From positions 38,583,597 to 38,647,596 of the forward strand of contig CM053265.1 of assembly GCA_028583415.1 (NCBI GenBank): a stretch of 64,000 nucleotides of DNA. Direction: 5' to 3'. Shown here one piece after another: positions 22,281 through 35,104 of the stretch. The stretch is from Protea cynaroides. Lineage: Eukaryota; Streptophyta; Magnoliopsida; Proteales; Proteaceae. The number at the start of each line of letters is the position of its first letter. Position 1 is the stretch's first letter. The notes under the pieces are model-generated. The model ran no database searches and was not told the origin of the DNA. It saw only the letters and a program-made list of their open reading frames with translations. A program made the position numbers and the translations under genes.

Positions 22281-24598
22281 TATCACACCCCAATTCCGCA
22301 CTGTTCAGAATGGTGTGATGAACCGCTAAATAACCAACGGTTCAACCAGGATCTCAAATAGGCTATCCCCGTTTTATCCAAACTTTCACCCATCCATAAT
22401 CATAATCAGAGTAATACACAATAGCGGAAAATCTATAATAAAATGAACTGAGCAACTAAGGTGATATCATTAATTTAATAGCAAATTATTATGTTCTCAA
22501 CTGAGACATAAATAATTAAGTACCAAATACATGTCTTATAAATCCAATAAAGAAACCTATAAAAATATCTAGTCAAATACACACGAGTTGCACTCGCAAG
22601 AGGAGTCGTGTGTATCATCTTCAACTCTAGCTTCCATTGTTGCTACCGTCCCGTACGTAGAAGCATTCAAATAGTCTTCAACTGTGTAACCTGCATCATC
22701 AACTAAAAATATTCGACGTCGAGGGGTGAGCACACAACACGGCTCAGTGAGTAGCCAAAACGATGCAACATTACATATGCATGCAAAAAGTCAATTTATA
22801 TCTTTGGTCTGGTTTAAAGTTTGCAGTATGCTATAAAAAGGTTGAGGTAGCCAAAGGTCACGTTTATTGACTCCGCCTCTATACACGAGTGTGTGACGTT
22901 ACCCGAAGATCACGTTTATCGTCAACTCACATGCACCCAACCATGAGCAATATATAACAAAGGTTACGTTTATTGTTATATAGTGTCATACCAACACGTA
23001 AGCCCCTGTTGGCGAGGGCTGCAAACTGGGCTCGCAACTAACCAATCCTAATGCCAAACAGTGTATCCAAGGCCTCACCCCAGCATCCCTCAGAATGTCC
23101 ATAGAGATAGAGCTAAGGCCCCCCGGTAGAGTCAGAGACTACAAGGACCGAGACCACCTCCCCTGATACTCTACGACATAATAGTTCTGCTAAAGTAATG
23201 GCGATACGACGATGCCAATGCACAAGACTTGAGTTAGATATAGAGCTAAAGTGCTGAGACCCGCCAAAGGTTAACGTTTATTGACGTTCTCATCAAACCT
23301 CCTCTGATACTCGCTCGCATCAAGCACATCAACCACACACATACAAGCACATGCCTATTTCTATCATCATCATCATCATCATGTTATAAACAACAAAGTA
23401 AATATGCATGAACAAGTAATAGAAATATTGGATGGCATGCTATATGCACATTACAAACAAATTCGCATAGAATCAAACATAGCATAGGACTCAAGAAATA
23501 GAAAACAGTTTATTATTAACCAATTTAGTTTGGTATTAAGGTTCCTCACCTTAGCTTGCTAATAGATATTTTCCAAGCTTTAGAATCACCTCTACAGTGT
23601 TGTTTTAATGCTAGCAAACCTAACAAAGTCGATAGAATTTAATTAGAATTAATTTCTAATTTAAAAACCATGCTATTAACTGAGGGTCGATCAGAGGGTC
23701 GATGCTCAGAATGCATAGGGTCGATGGGTCTATCGACCCTGTCCTCTGTCTGAACTTCCCGAATGCTGAGGGTCGATGGTCAGGGTGCATAGGGTCGATG
23801 GGTCTATCGACCCTGTGTGCAACCCTCTGTGCAATCAGGTACAATTTCCAATTTTTAATTCATTCTTCATGTTTGGGGTCCTATGGCTTGCTTCCACATT
23901 CCATTAAACATTCATTCCATGGTCTGAAACCATGATTCATCCTCCTAGATGGCTTTCATGCATTATCCTACATTTTTCCATAACAACCTAACCATGGATG
24001 GATGGTTTGGGTTTCTCCGAAATCCAACACTCAACCATATCTAACCTAAGGTCTGTAGAAACTCATGGAATTAGTATCCTTACCTGAGAAGATTACTTTT
24101 CTCTGAAAATTCTTCTCCTTTTTGCTAAGTCTTCTTCCTTGCCTCTCTTGTTCCTCTTTTTCTTCTTCTCTCTTTCTCTCAATTCAATTAGGGTTGTGAA
24201 AGGAGTGAAAGTGGCTTAGGGATGTCCTTTAAATAGAGTAGGAATGTCCTATAATAGTCCCATTGAGATTTGAAAAGAATCCCAATCGAAAATTAGGAAA
24301 TTTCCTAATTTCAGACTCGGCACTAAGTGAGGGTCGATTAGAGGGTCGATGATCCCGTCGACCCTGTGGTCTGACACTGTCTGACCCTCTATCCATTTTA
24401 CAGGGTCTGAGTTTCTAATTTAAGAGGGTCGACCCTGTTTAGCTGGGTATGCGACCCTTGCCCTATTTTAAGTATTTTTGGGTCGATTTGATACCTGGGA
24501 TCTCGCTCTCCTTCACGCCCTTGGTCCATTGACTCGACCATGATGGGTAAACCTGGTTCAAGGTGGTAAGACCGGGTTAGTTTGACACGGGTCTTACA
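22281..24598 (-). repeat. TE5 3' LTR (2318 bp)
   Basis: On the minus strand TGTAAGACCC...GTGTGATA. TATA-like TATTTAAA at 24228-24235. Leader exons: exon 1 ends TCTCAG|GTAAGG (24084), exon 2 is 23550-23591 (42 nt), exon 3 starts at 22702. Arrays of GGGTCGAT / ATCGACCC words lie in U3 (24327-24462) and intron 1 (23683-23830), the same two positions where TE1-TE4 carry ATACCGGTCG. Confidence 0.9.
22569..22702 (-). CDS. TE5 3' LTR exon 3, Cys-rich frame
   Basis: 134 nt after TTTTTAG: VDDAGYTVEDYLNAS ... HDSSCECNSCVFD then stop. Compared with TE3, many codons differ only at the third base (ACT/ACA, GTG/GTT, TAC/TAT, GGT/GGG, GTT/GTA, GAG/GAA), which points to protein-level constraint. In TE5 the frame through exon 2 hits a TAA, so exon 2 would have to be skipped. 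Confidence 0.45.
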
Positions 24599-27500
24599 AC
24601 TCCCCCCAACTTATAAAAATTTCGTCCTCGAAATTGGACGTACCTTCTGAATCAAACAAGTAAGGGTATTGCTTCTGCATAGCATTTTCTTCTTCCCAAG
24701 TAACTTCTTCCATGTCTCTACTTTTCCATGTGACCTTAACATAGTAGATATCTCTGTTGCGTAGACGTTAAACCTTTCGACTAGTGATTTCCGTTGGTGT
24801 TACTTCAAATGTCAAATCATCAGTCAATTCTGGCAAATCCACTGTCAAAACATGCGTTGGGTCTTTGACATACTTCTTCAATAAGGAAATGTGAAATACA
24901 TCATTCACGCTTGACATAGATGGTGGTAGTGCTAACTGATAAGCTACTTTTCCACGCTTAGCCAGAATTTCATATGGCCCGACATATCTTGGACTTAGTT
25001 TCCCTTTTTGTCTGAACCTTTTCAATCCTCGCATAGGCGATACCTTCAAAAATACTTTATCACCTACGGCGAACTCTAGATCTCTTCGTCGAGTGTCTGC
25101 GTATTGCTTCTGACGGTTCTGAGCTGTTCTTACTCTTTCCTTGATAATGTCAACCACTCGACAAGTTTCTTCAATGAATTCCGGTCCAACAATACTACGT
25201 TCTCCAACTTCATTCCAAAACAAAGGAGTTCGACACTTTCTTCCATACAGTGCTTCATAAGGTGACATCTGTATAATAGCCTGATAGCTATTATTATAAG
25301 CGAACTCGATCAATGGTAATTTTTCATCCCATGATCCCTTGAAATCAATTACACACGCTCATAGCATATCTTCTAGAATCTGAATTGTGCGCTCTGACTG
25401 TCCATCTGTCTACGGATGGAATGCAGTACTGAACTTTAATGTTGTACCCATAGCCTTTTGTAGTCCTTCCCAAAACTTAGAAGTAAATCGGGGATCTCTA
25501 TCAGACACAATGCTTTCTGGTACACCATGTAAGCGAACAATATTATCCACATACAGCTTCGCTAACCTTTCCAGTGTATACTGAGGTCGTATAGGTATGA
25601 AACGAGCTATTTTTGTCAGACGGTCTACAATCACCCAAACTGCGTCAACTACTCGAGGAGTCAATGGTAGTCCTGTGACGAAGTCCATAGTGATGCAGTC
25701 CCATTTCCATGCTGGTTCCGATAACGGCTGTAACAGTCATGCGGGTCTTTGTCGTTCAGCCTTTACTTTCTGATAATTTAGGCATTGAGACACGAACTTA
25801 GCTACATCTGCTTTCATTCCCCTCCACCAATACAGTTTCTTTAGATCATGATACATTTTTGTACTTCCAAGATGTATCGAATAGATGGTGGTATGAGCTT
25901 CTTTCATCAGTCGGTGTCTAATGTCCACACTTTCTATTTCGGGTACACATATTCTTCCTTTGTATTTCAATACTTTTTCTTCATCCAAGGTGAACTCAGG
26001 GTTAGCCCTACCTTTCTCAATATCCTCTTGTACCGTTCTCAAATAAGGATCTGCTTCGATAGCTGTCTTCACTTCATCCATTATATCCGGTATAATCTTC
26101 AATGCCGCGAACATATTCGAAAACTGATGAATAAACCCTTGGTTAGCTGATTCATCCGTTGTATCTATCACATACTGCTCGTTGCCGTGATTGAATACCA
26201 TTCCGATAGTACACATTGCCGCAGTCATGCTAACTTCTCCTTGAGATTTTATCATTGCTTTTCTGCTTAATGCATCTGCTACTACGTTCGCTTTTCCTAG
26301 ATGATACTGGATATCACAATCATAGTCTTTCAATAGTTCCAGCCATCTTCTTTGTCTCATATTCAACTCCTTCTGATTAAATAAATAAGTAAGACTTTTA
26401 TGGTCCGACTTAATCTGGAATTTCTCTCTGTATAGGTTGTGTCTCCATATCTTGATAGCATGTACTACTGCCGCTAACTCCAAATCATGAGTGGGGTAAT
26501 TTTTCTCATGTACCTTCAATTGTCTCGAGGCATAGGCAATCACTTGCTCTCCTTGCATAAGCACAAATCCTAATCCCAATCCCGACGCATCGGTATATAA
26601 GGTAAATGTCTGTCCTGGGATCGGAATAGTCAAAATCGGAGCGGATATCAATCTGGTCTTCAGTGTTTGAAAACTCTTTTCACACTTATCCGTCCATACA
26701 AATTTTTCTCCTTTCTTGGTCAAACTGGTAAGAGGTACGGCAATCCAAGAATAGTCTTCTACGAATCTCCGATAATAACCAACTAGACCCAGAAAACTTC
26801 TAATTTCTGAAACGCTCTTTGGTGCTTCCCACTTCACAATAGCCTCAATTTTGTTGGGGTCCACTTTGATTCCTTCGGTGGATACTACATGGCCTAGAAA
26901 GGCGACTTCACTTAGCCAAAACTCACACTTTGAAAATTTGGCGTATAACTTCTCTTTCCTTAAACGCTGTAGGGCTGCGTTTAGGTTCTTGACATGGGTT
27001 TCCTTGTCCTTGGAGTATACCAATATGTCATCAATAAATACTATAACCGACGTATCCAGCATATCGTGGAAAACTCGGTTCATAAGTTCCATGAACGTTG
27101 CCGGTGCATTAGTTAATCCGAATGACATTACTAAGAATTCATAATGTCCGTATCTTGTTCTGAAAGCTGTCTTTGGAATGTCACCTTCTTTAATCTTCAG
27201 CTGATGATAGCCCGATCGAAGATCGATCTTTGAAAATACTTTTGCTCCCTGTAACTGATCGAACAAGTCATCGATCCTAGGTAGTGGGTATCGATTCTTG
27301 ATGGTCAGTTTGTTCAACTCTCGATAGTCGATACATAATCGAACGCTACCATCATTCTTCTTTACGAACAACACCGGTGCTCCCCATGGAGATATACTGG
27401 GTCTAATATAACCCTTATCCAGCAGTTCTTGTAATTGCACTTTTAATTCCTTCAGTTCAGTAGGAGCCATCCTATAAGGTGCTTTTGATACGGGTGCGGC

Positions 27501-27979
27501 TCCGGGTAGAAGGTCTATTACAAACTCTGTGGCTCGGTCAGGTGGTAATCCGGGTAGTTCCTCCGGAAATACATCGGGAAAATCTCGCACGACATCAATA
27601 TCTTCCATTCGTGGCACGTCCTTGGTTAGGTCGACCACAGATACTAGATATCCGGCCCCCGGCACTTCTTGCCTTCAGTATAAGGCACTTCTTAGCCCTT
27701 ATCTTTAAATGTAGCTTCTTTTCCGCGCATAACAGCTGAAAGTACGAGCCATTCCCAGATGCGCCAAAGTCCGCCATCTCAAGTTGTATCAAGGTTGCAT
27801 CCAAGGTCCCCGCGGGAACCGTGATCCATAACCTTCCCCCCCCCCCTCCCTCTTGCGTTCCAGGTTCGATGTTTTGTGGGCAAATTGGTCTTCTTTCCAA
27901 ACGACACGGATATAAATGAATGAGTAGCTCCCTGAATCAAAGAGTACTCTGGCGGGTATGCCATTGATAGGTACGATAC
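24594..27979 (-). pseudogene. TE5 pol (protease, RT, RNaseH, integrase, chromodomain), four stops
   Basis: The frame is continuous but carries stops at 25737-25739, 25410-25412 (CAG-to-TAG), 25359-25361 (CGA-to-TGA) and 24768-24770. The protease is damaged: LEMADFG runs into unrelated residues where ILGMDWL should be (27700-27790). RT (FIDDILVY), RNaseH (TDASG), integrase DDE (SDRDPRFTSKFW) and the Tekay-type chromodomain (DIYYVKVTWKSRDMEEVTW) are recognisable. The integrase zinc motif has Tyr for Cys (QCLNYQKV). The last codons overlap the LTR: stop TAA is part of TGTAAG. Confidence 0.88.
24600..24610 (-). other. TE5 polypurine tract
   Basis: The minus strand reads GTTGGGGGGAG, one base before the 3' LTR. 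It primes plus-strand DNA synthesis. Confidence 0.8.
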
Positions 27980-28049
27980 CTATGATTCATTTTTACTTAG
28001 TCTACATGCTCAATCAATGTAATTAAAATCTTAAAATTTTTGGTCATAC
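27980..28049 (-). other. TE5 intron between gag and protease (70 nt)
   Basis: On the minus strand GTATGA...ATCATAG. Splicing joins VVTG to IVPINGIPARVLF in frame. The retained intron gives MTKNFKILITLIEHVD then stop. It is at the same position as in TE2-TE4 although the intron sequence differs. Confidence 0.72.
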
Positions 28050-29156
28050 CTGTGACCACATCGGGCAATGCAGCAGCATCTTCTGATGTAACAAGCATAT
28101 ACCCATCCTTGATGTAATCGCTTCTTGGGTTTTGGGCACTCTCTTGCCATATGCCCTGGTTGATTGCAGGTAAAGCACTTCGGAACTTCAAAATTTGACT
28201 TTGGCTGTGGTTGAGCTGCTGAAGTAGACTTCGATGGAGTAGCCAAATTCTGAGGACGAAAAGGTTTATACGTCCTATTATTGCCTCCGTTGTAGGAGTT
28301 TTCGGCTGGTCTCTTGATTCCTCGGTTCTGGGAGAAATAGCTCTCCTTCTGGCTCGATTCAATTACTCGAGCGATCTGGACAGCTTCATTGTAAATCTTC
28401 TTCTCTAAGCCCAGAACATTTTCTCTTATGCTTCCTCTTAGTCCCGCGACGAACCTACGGGTTTTTGTATCTTCTTCTTGCATACTCGCCGGTGCGAAGA
28501 AAAACAGTTCTTCGTAGCGCCGTTGATATGCGTCTACGGTCATCTGTCCCTGGTACAAACACTCAGGAACTCTTTCTCCATTGAGTCTCTGAAGCTTCGT
28601 GGGAAATATTTCTCGAAGAACGCTTCTTTATAGATAGCCCATGTCAGTAGGGCATGTCTGGTCAATAGGTATGTTTTTGTGGATTTCCACCAATGGTGTG
28701 CGTCGCCTTTGAGCATGAAGGTGGCGCATAATACTTTTTCTTCTTCTGAAATAGTCATCATAAGGAAATTTCTCTCCATCTCGTCTATCCATTGTGCTGG
28801 CCACAACGGATCAGACGGTTTACCGTTGAATTCCTTAGGTTTCATCTTCAGAAATCTCTCTACTAGTCGGGAGTGATCCAGTTGGTTTTGGGGGTTTGCC
28901 CCAAACATATAGTGTGGATACTGATAATTCCCTTGGGCTGCTTCTGGGACTTGCATTGGAATTGGTGCAGCCGGTTGTTGAGGTGTCTATTGAGCTGGGT
29001 GATTACCCACTGGTGCTGCACTAGCTTGCCCAGTGTGCATGGTTGCAGCTTGAGTGGCTTGAAACATAACTCCCATTGCAACCTGCATTTGAGCTTGTGT
29101 GTGTTGCATTTGTTGTAGTTGTTGTGCTAGATTCATCACCACTGTTGTTAGCTCTG
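28050..29156 (-). pseudogene. TE5 gag, main part downstream of TE6
   Basis: It contains a Gln/Met-rich N-terminal stretch (LAQQLQQMQHTQAQMQVAMG), the gag core (RFLKMKPKEFNGKPSDPLW, WWKSTKTYLL), the conserved MTVDAYQRRYEELFFFAPAS and zinc knuckle CFTCNQPGHMARECP. Breaks: an in-frame TAG near 28990, a frameshift near 28560, another near 28120, and the TE6 insertion. The N-terminal 45 codons are at 34539-34672. Confidence 0.85.
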
Positions 29157-29599
29157 GTGGTTGTGAGGACAAAGATGGAAAATCTTTTGAAGTCGCCACC
29201 TAGATTTAGGTCTAGGACCTTAGAAATGTGAAATCTCACCCCAAGGTAAGACTTCGATTGACTCATGACCCTTAGATTGGATTTCTGGTCCATTAGAGAT
29301 TGGATAAGTGTCAGGTTACGGTTATGGGAAGGGGTTAGGCACCCAAACCGCCCGATCAAAATCGGTCTTCTATACCTTTCCTATGCTAGACTCTATTTGC
29401 TAAGCCAAACCAAACCAAGGGGTTTGATATCATTGAACCGAATCTGTATCCATCAGATTGCCTACGTATCACGGAATTATTCCAAAAATCAGGTTCACCA
29501 TCGTAGTTTAGGTGTGATTAAAGTTTATGGATGTGATTTATGCTTGTGCATGATTAAGTTCTTTGTTCAAGTTGAAATTTATGCTTGAAAGGTTGAGAA

Positions 29600-30290
29600 A
29601 ACCCTATGGGTTAGGATCTGGATAGTCCAAGTGGACTGATAGATAGTCCTAGTGGATCTAAGGATAACCCTATTTGGGTTGAAATATGGATAACCCATTC
29701 TGGGTTGGAATGTGGATAACCCTATGTAGGTCAAAATGTGGATAAATATCCTAGTGGATCTATGGATAGTCCAAGTGGACTAAGGTTTGGATAACCCTTT
29801 CTGGGTTGAAATATGGATAGATATCCTAGTGGATCTATGGATAGTCCGAGTGGACTAAGGTGTGAATAAATATCCTAGTGGATTTATGGATAGTCCAAGT
29901 GGACTAAGGTGTGGATAACCCTATTTGGGTTAAAATATGGGGAATATCCTAGTGGATCTATGGATAGTCCGAGTGGACTAAGGTTTGGATAAATATCCTA
30001 GTGGATCTATGGATAGTCCAAGTAGACTAAGATGTAGATCCGAATTTGGGTTTCTCCCAAATAGCCTACGTATCTTAGGGTTTGCCCTAGGAATCAGAAT
30101 CCGCGTAGTTCGGGAATCTAGGTTGAAATGGGAATGGATATCCTAGTGGATCTATGGATAATCCGAGTGGACTAAGATAAATATCCTAGTGGATCTATGG
30201 ATAGTCCAAGTGGACTAAGGTTATGGATCCGAATTTGGGTTTCTCCCAAATGGCCTACGTATCCTAGGGTTTGACCTAGGAATCAGAATC
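29600..30290 (+). repeat. TE6 hairpin minisatellite A
   Basis: Tandem, imperfect units contain AGTCCAAGTGGACT, ATCCTAGTGGAT and AACCCTATTTGGGTT. Each is a short inverted repeat with a 4-5 nt spacer. Longer words such as TTTGGGTTTCTCCCAAA (near 30045 and 30235) follow the same plan. Confidence 0.75.
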
Positions 30291-30299
30291 CGCATAGTT

Positions 30300-30465
30300 C
30301 GGGATGGATAACATTTTCTAGGTTAATGATTGAGAACCTATTCTAGGTTTGGGATTGAGAACCTATTCTAGGTTTAGGGTTTAGAACCTATTCTAGGTTT
30401 AGGGTTTAGAACCTATTCTAGGTTTAGGGTTTGGAACCTATTCTAGGTTTAGGGTTTGTCGAGGG
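30300..30465 (+). repeat. TE6 hairpin minisatellite B
   Basis: About five units each contain AACCTATTCTAGGTT (stem AACCT / AGGTT, spacer ATTCT) separated by TAGGGTTTAG-like words. Confidence 0.8.
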
Positions 30466-30879
30466 AAAAATCGTCCTAAATTACCCTTTTCATTCTGAAT
30501 TCTAATTTTAGAAGGTTTGGCAAAGAATTCTCTTTCTTTATTAAGGTTTTATTATTCCCATTATGCCCTTCCCAAGAATGTGGGTGCCTAAATGCACGTC
30601 CCCATGCCTAGATTGTCTTCTAGAAGTGTGCAGATATGGCAGTTTGACTAGGGTGTTGCATAAAATAAATTATTGCCAAGAAAATAGAATATTCTATCTA
30701 AATATGGCACATAAAACATTTATGACAAGAAATTCACATACAGTAAGATTGTTTAAAAATCTTTCAAATATGGCATGTATTGCAAATAAGACAAGAGCCT
30801 AATATAGTAAGATCTAGTATGCTATCTTCTAAGCATGGCAAGACCCTAATTGCTATTTTCTTTTCATATTTAGGGTTTT

Positions 30880-31710
30880 CTACCCTAATTATTATTTTAT
30901 TTCCATTTTTAGGGTTTTCTACCCTAATGTTACATTCTTTCCATTTTAGGGTTTTCTACCCTAATTATTATTTTATTTCCATTTTTAAGGGTTTTCTACC
31001 CTAACTGTGACTTTCTTTCCATTTTAGGGTTTTCTACCCTAATTATTATTTTCTTTCCATCTTAGGGTTTTCTACCCTAATTATTATTTTATTTCTATTT
31101 TTTTAGGGTTTTCTACCCTAATTGTTACATTCTTTCCATTTTAGGGTTTTTCTACCCTAATTATTATTTTCTTTCCATCTTAGGGTTTTCTACCCTAAAT
31201 GTTACTTTCTTTCCATTTTAGGGTTTTCTACCCTAATTATTATTTTATTAGGGTTTTCTACCCTAATTATTATTTTCTTTCTATTTTAGGATTTTCTATC
31301 CTAAATGTTACTTTACTTTTTTTTATTTTAGGGTTTCCACCAAAATATTTATAGGTCACCAAAACTTCCATAGGTCTCCCTAAATGTTACTTTCTTTCTA
31401 TTTTTAGGGTTTTCTACCCTAATTATTATTTTATTAGGGTTTTCTACCCTAATTATTATTTTATTAGGGTTTTCTACCCTAATTATTATTTTCTTTCCAT
31501 TTTAGGGTTTTCTACCCTAAATGTTACTTTCTTTCTATTTTTAGGGTTTTCTACCCTACATATTACTTTCTTTCTATTTTAGGGTTTTCTACCCTAAGTG
31601 TTATTTTATTAGGGTTTTCTACCCTAATTATTATTTTCTTTCCATTTTTAGGGTTTTCTACCATAAATGTTACTTTCTTTCTATTTTAGGGTTTTCTACC
31701 TTAATTATGA
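30880..31710 (+). repeat. TE6 hairpin minisatellite C
   Basis: About twenty units of roughly 30-40 bp contain TAGGGTTTTCTACCCTA (stem TAGGGT / ACCCTA, spacer TTTCT), separated by AT-rich spacers such as ATTATTATTTTCTTTCC. Confidence 0.85.
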
Positions 31711-32509
31711 CAATAAACATTTAATATAGCATGTGAACAATATAGCATCAAAATATGGCATGTGATAAACAATCAAGGCATGTGAATCAATCAATCAAAA
31801 CGTATTTTAGATCTACGGTTTAGATTCAATGCATCGATTATCCACAATGTAACCGAAATCACACTTGATTGATGATTGAAAGTAATACAAGATCTTAAAA
31901 TAGTTTAGATCATATACCCTCAATTGATAAGACTTTAATGGCTCAAATTAATTCATCATTGGATCATCTTCAGATTAAGATCAATGGTTCCGATTAATTA
32001 ACCATCCATTCACATGATTGGATCTTAAAAGATCAACGATTCAGATTAAATTCACATCAATTAATCAAGTTCATTCATTCAAATATCAATGGACAAATTT
32101 CTATCACATGATCAAGACAAATTTCATATTCAATGGATCAGATTTTGAATGGACCTCATATTAACACGATAAAGAATCAAAAATTCAGATTTTTTTTTTT
32201 TATTCAAGCATATCATGATCATAGGTTCACTCAATGACCCATATTTAATGGAAAGATCAAGGGTAAGATGAGGAAGGTAACATAGCTAGGTTCAGGTAAG
32301 TGGCGTGGGGTGTTGGTTGTTGGAGTATGAGATGAAATCAATTAGAATGCTGATTGTATAGGGATCAAGTATAGGCTAGATTGATGATGGAAATTGGTTA
32401 ATGATGAGGTAGAATGGTTCATGAGATGGAGATTTGTAGTTAAGCAAAACAATAGAAGAAAAATAAAAGTAAAGGTAGCTCACCTAGATAGGTTCTGCTT
32501 GCTCCTCCC

Positions 32510-33320
32510 TTCTTCTTCTTCTTTTTTTTTTTTCAAACCGAGAGCCCAAACTCTATCAAAACTCCTTCTTCACGTTTTTCCCTTCTCTTTTCTCCCTTTT
32601 TTCTCTCTTTTTCCCTTCTTTTTCTCCCAAAAGTGTGAGCCACAAAGCCTTTTACGTTTTTTTTTCTTTCTCCCTTTTTTTTTTCTCTTTGAAAAAAAAA
32701 CCTCCCCTTTTTTTTCTCCAAAACGTGATTCCCTTTCACGTTTTTTCTTTTCCTTTTTTTTGGAAAAAAAACCTCTCTCTTCTTCTCTCTTTTTTCTCTC
32801 TTCTTCCCTTCTTTTTCTCCTAAAAGTGTGATTCCCTTTCACGTTTTTTCTTTTCCTTTTTTTTTGGAAAAAAAACCTCCCTCTTCTTCTCTCTCTCACG
32901 TCCCTTTTATCTTCCCCTTCTTTCCTTTTTTTTTTTTAAAAAAAATCTAGAAACCCTAAATTCTCTCTCTTTTCACGTCCTCCCTCTCCTTTTTTTTTTT
33001 TTTTTTTAAACAACTCTTAAAACCGTGGCTCCTAAAAAAACCCTAATTTTTCTCTTTCTTCTTTCCTTTTTTTTCTCCAAAGAAATCCTTTGGATTCTCT
33101 TAGAAAAAGGTCACGTTTTTTCTCTCTCCCTCTTTCCTTTTTTCTCAAAATCTTTTGGATTATCTCCAAAATCGAAATCCTCATTCTCTTCCACGTTTTT
33201 TCTCTCCCTCTCTTTTTTTTTTTCTCAAAATCTTTTGGATTATCTCCACAATTGAAATCTCCATTCTTTTCCACGTTTTTTCTCTCCCCTCTTTCCTTTT
33301 TCTTCTCAAAAATCTTTTGG
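32510..33320 (+). repeat. TE6 pyrimidine tract with ~85-bp repeats
   Basis: It is almost pure C/T on the + strand. From 33130 two to three copies of a unit with CTCAAAATCTTTTGGATTAT and CCACGTTTTTTCTCTC occur. Translated frames are Ser/Phe or Lys/Glu runs and are not genes. Confidence 0.8.
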
Positions 33321-33382
33321 ATTATGATTTACACATATATATTATACATATATATTTAATAACATACATACACATACATACA

Positions 33383-33510
<128 letters not shown>

Positions 33511-33829
33511 AGACCGACTTAGGTTGACAATCGATTTGAATTAAGTTGACTGGACTGATTGGAATTCATTGGGTTTCCTCTCCTTGTCATTTCACGGGTC
33601 ATTTCCTTGTCATCCCGCATGGAATTTTCCGATGGCCTCTATTCCAAATTTTTTGCGTTCATTTTGTAGAACATAAAAAATGAGGAATATAGGAACTTGA
33701 ATCACCTCATTTGGAAGTAAAATGGTCAACTTATGAATTTTTGAAGTTTAAACGGACCAATTACCGATAATTTGGTTGACCATTCTGCATGAGATCCTTG
33801 AGGCTTCCACGGAAATATTTTACGTCCAC

Positions 33830-34210
33830 TTTGTAGAGCACTAAAAATGGAACATAATGAGACCTGGAATCACCCGAATCCGATGTAGAACGGAAAAGAT
33901 ATGCGACGAAGTTCTGATGATAATTTTGCATGCAAGCTTGCATGGGACCCACTGGAGACTTCTACCCGGGATTTTTTACGTCCACTTTGTAGAACATCAT
34001 GAATGAAGAATAATGGTCTTGAAATCATCTGAATCCGATGTAAAACGGGAAAGATATGAAGCCTTGAAGTTCTAACGATCATTTTGCATGCAAGTTTGCA
34101 TGGGACCCACTGGCGACTTCTACCCGGGATTTTTTACGTTCACTTTGTTGAACATCATGAATGAAGAATAATGGTCTTGGAATCATCTGAATCCGATGTC
34201 AGATGATCAA
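33830..34210 (+). repeat. TE6 ~150-170 bp tandem repeat
   Basis: Two to three diverged units share GCATGGGACCCACTGG, TTCTACCCGGGATTTTTTAC and GAATAATGGTCTTG. I see no coding signal. Confidence 0.7.
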
Positions 34211-34538
34211 GATATGATGATTTGAAATTCAAGCAATCCGACTTAGGATAATTTGCATGAAGGCCCCTGGGATTATTATTTTATAATAATTTCAGAAACC
34301 TCCCTTATATGTATCATCCGACTAAAATGATCATATCTTCCTCATTTGATATCAAAATTGAGCAATTCTGGTCTCGTTTCAAAGATAATTCTATGACCTA
34401 TGCATCCATGCAGATAATAGCCTATGACCCTGTTGTGAGGATCAGTGGAGAATCACAAATCTTTGGGTTAAAGGTCTGAAACCTGCCATATTGGTTCACT
34501 TATGCCGAGGGTGGCAAAAATGGGGTGCTTACAGTGGT

Positions 34539-34672
34539 GGTGGTGGCAAATTTGTAGGGTTTGCCGGTTCGGGATTACCCTGTGCATAATTGTTCTCTTG
34601 ACTAGTCTCATCCGCCGGTGGTGGTGGTGGGACTGTGTTTCGGGTCTGTCGGGTAACTCTACGCCCAGACAT
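34539..34672 (-). pseudogene. TE5 gag, N-terminal part upstream of TE6
   Basis: ATG at 34670-34672 starts MSGRRVTRQTRNTVPPPPP and the frame runs to the TE6 border (GTGGT duplication). It lies 25 nt after an acceptor GATTTTCAG (exon from 34697), the same arrangement as in TE1-TE3. Confidence 0.75.
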
Positions 34673-35104
34673 AATTCTTTTTGATGTTTGGTGGTGCCTG
34701 AAAATCATCAAAATAGGTGAGAAATCATGTATATGTCATGTAGGCACGTTAACCAATAATCAATTCCAATTCGAGCTCATTTTAAAAAAAAAATATTGTC
34801 TTTTCTATACAGGGTCGATGGTGAGGGTTGATGGTATGTCAGACCCTTAATGTCCGACCCTGTAGTTTCTGTCAGATTCCCGAGAGCAGAGGGTCGATTA
34901 GAGGGTCGATCAGAGGGTCGATGGCCCTGGTCGAGTTGTCCGACCCTCTGACCAAAAATCAGATTTTTAAAGTCCGATTTTGGGTCATTTTCTATTATTT
35001 CCCTCCCGTTTCGACTCGTCTCTTCTCTCCGAGTTGCTACAGTGCTACTTCACTGTTGTGGATCATTCTTAGTCCGAGTTTCGACATCCACCTCACCTCT
35101 ACAG
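34673..35104. promoter_or_regulatory. TE5 divergent promoter region with GGGTCGAT array
   Basis: It lies between gag (-) and the antisense gene (+). Positions 34810-34945 hold repeated GGGTCGAT and its complement, including three in a row spaced by AGA/CAGA. The antisense gene's non-coding exon 1 ends CTACAG|GTATAC at 35104. The position is the same as the ATACCGGTCG array of TE1-TE3. Confidence 0.5.

Noticed and set aside
30880..31710. Interstitial telomere repeats (TAGGGTT words)
   Set aside because: Units are TAGGGTTTTCTACCCTA with AT spacers, not tandem TTTAGGG.
32394..32831. 145-codon open frame rich in Ser/Phe (and Lys/Glu-rich frames opposite)
   Set aside because: It lies in the C/T tract of TE6; low-complexity translation, no family, no context.
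34434..34533. TGTGAGGATC near the TE6 right end as the start of a short second LTR
   Set aside because: Beyond the first nine bases it does not match the left end (29162 onward), so no terminal direct repeat is supported.
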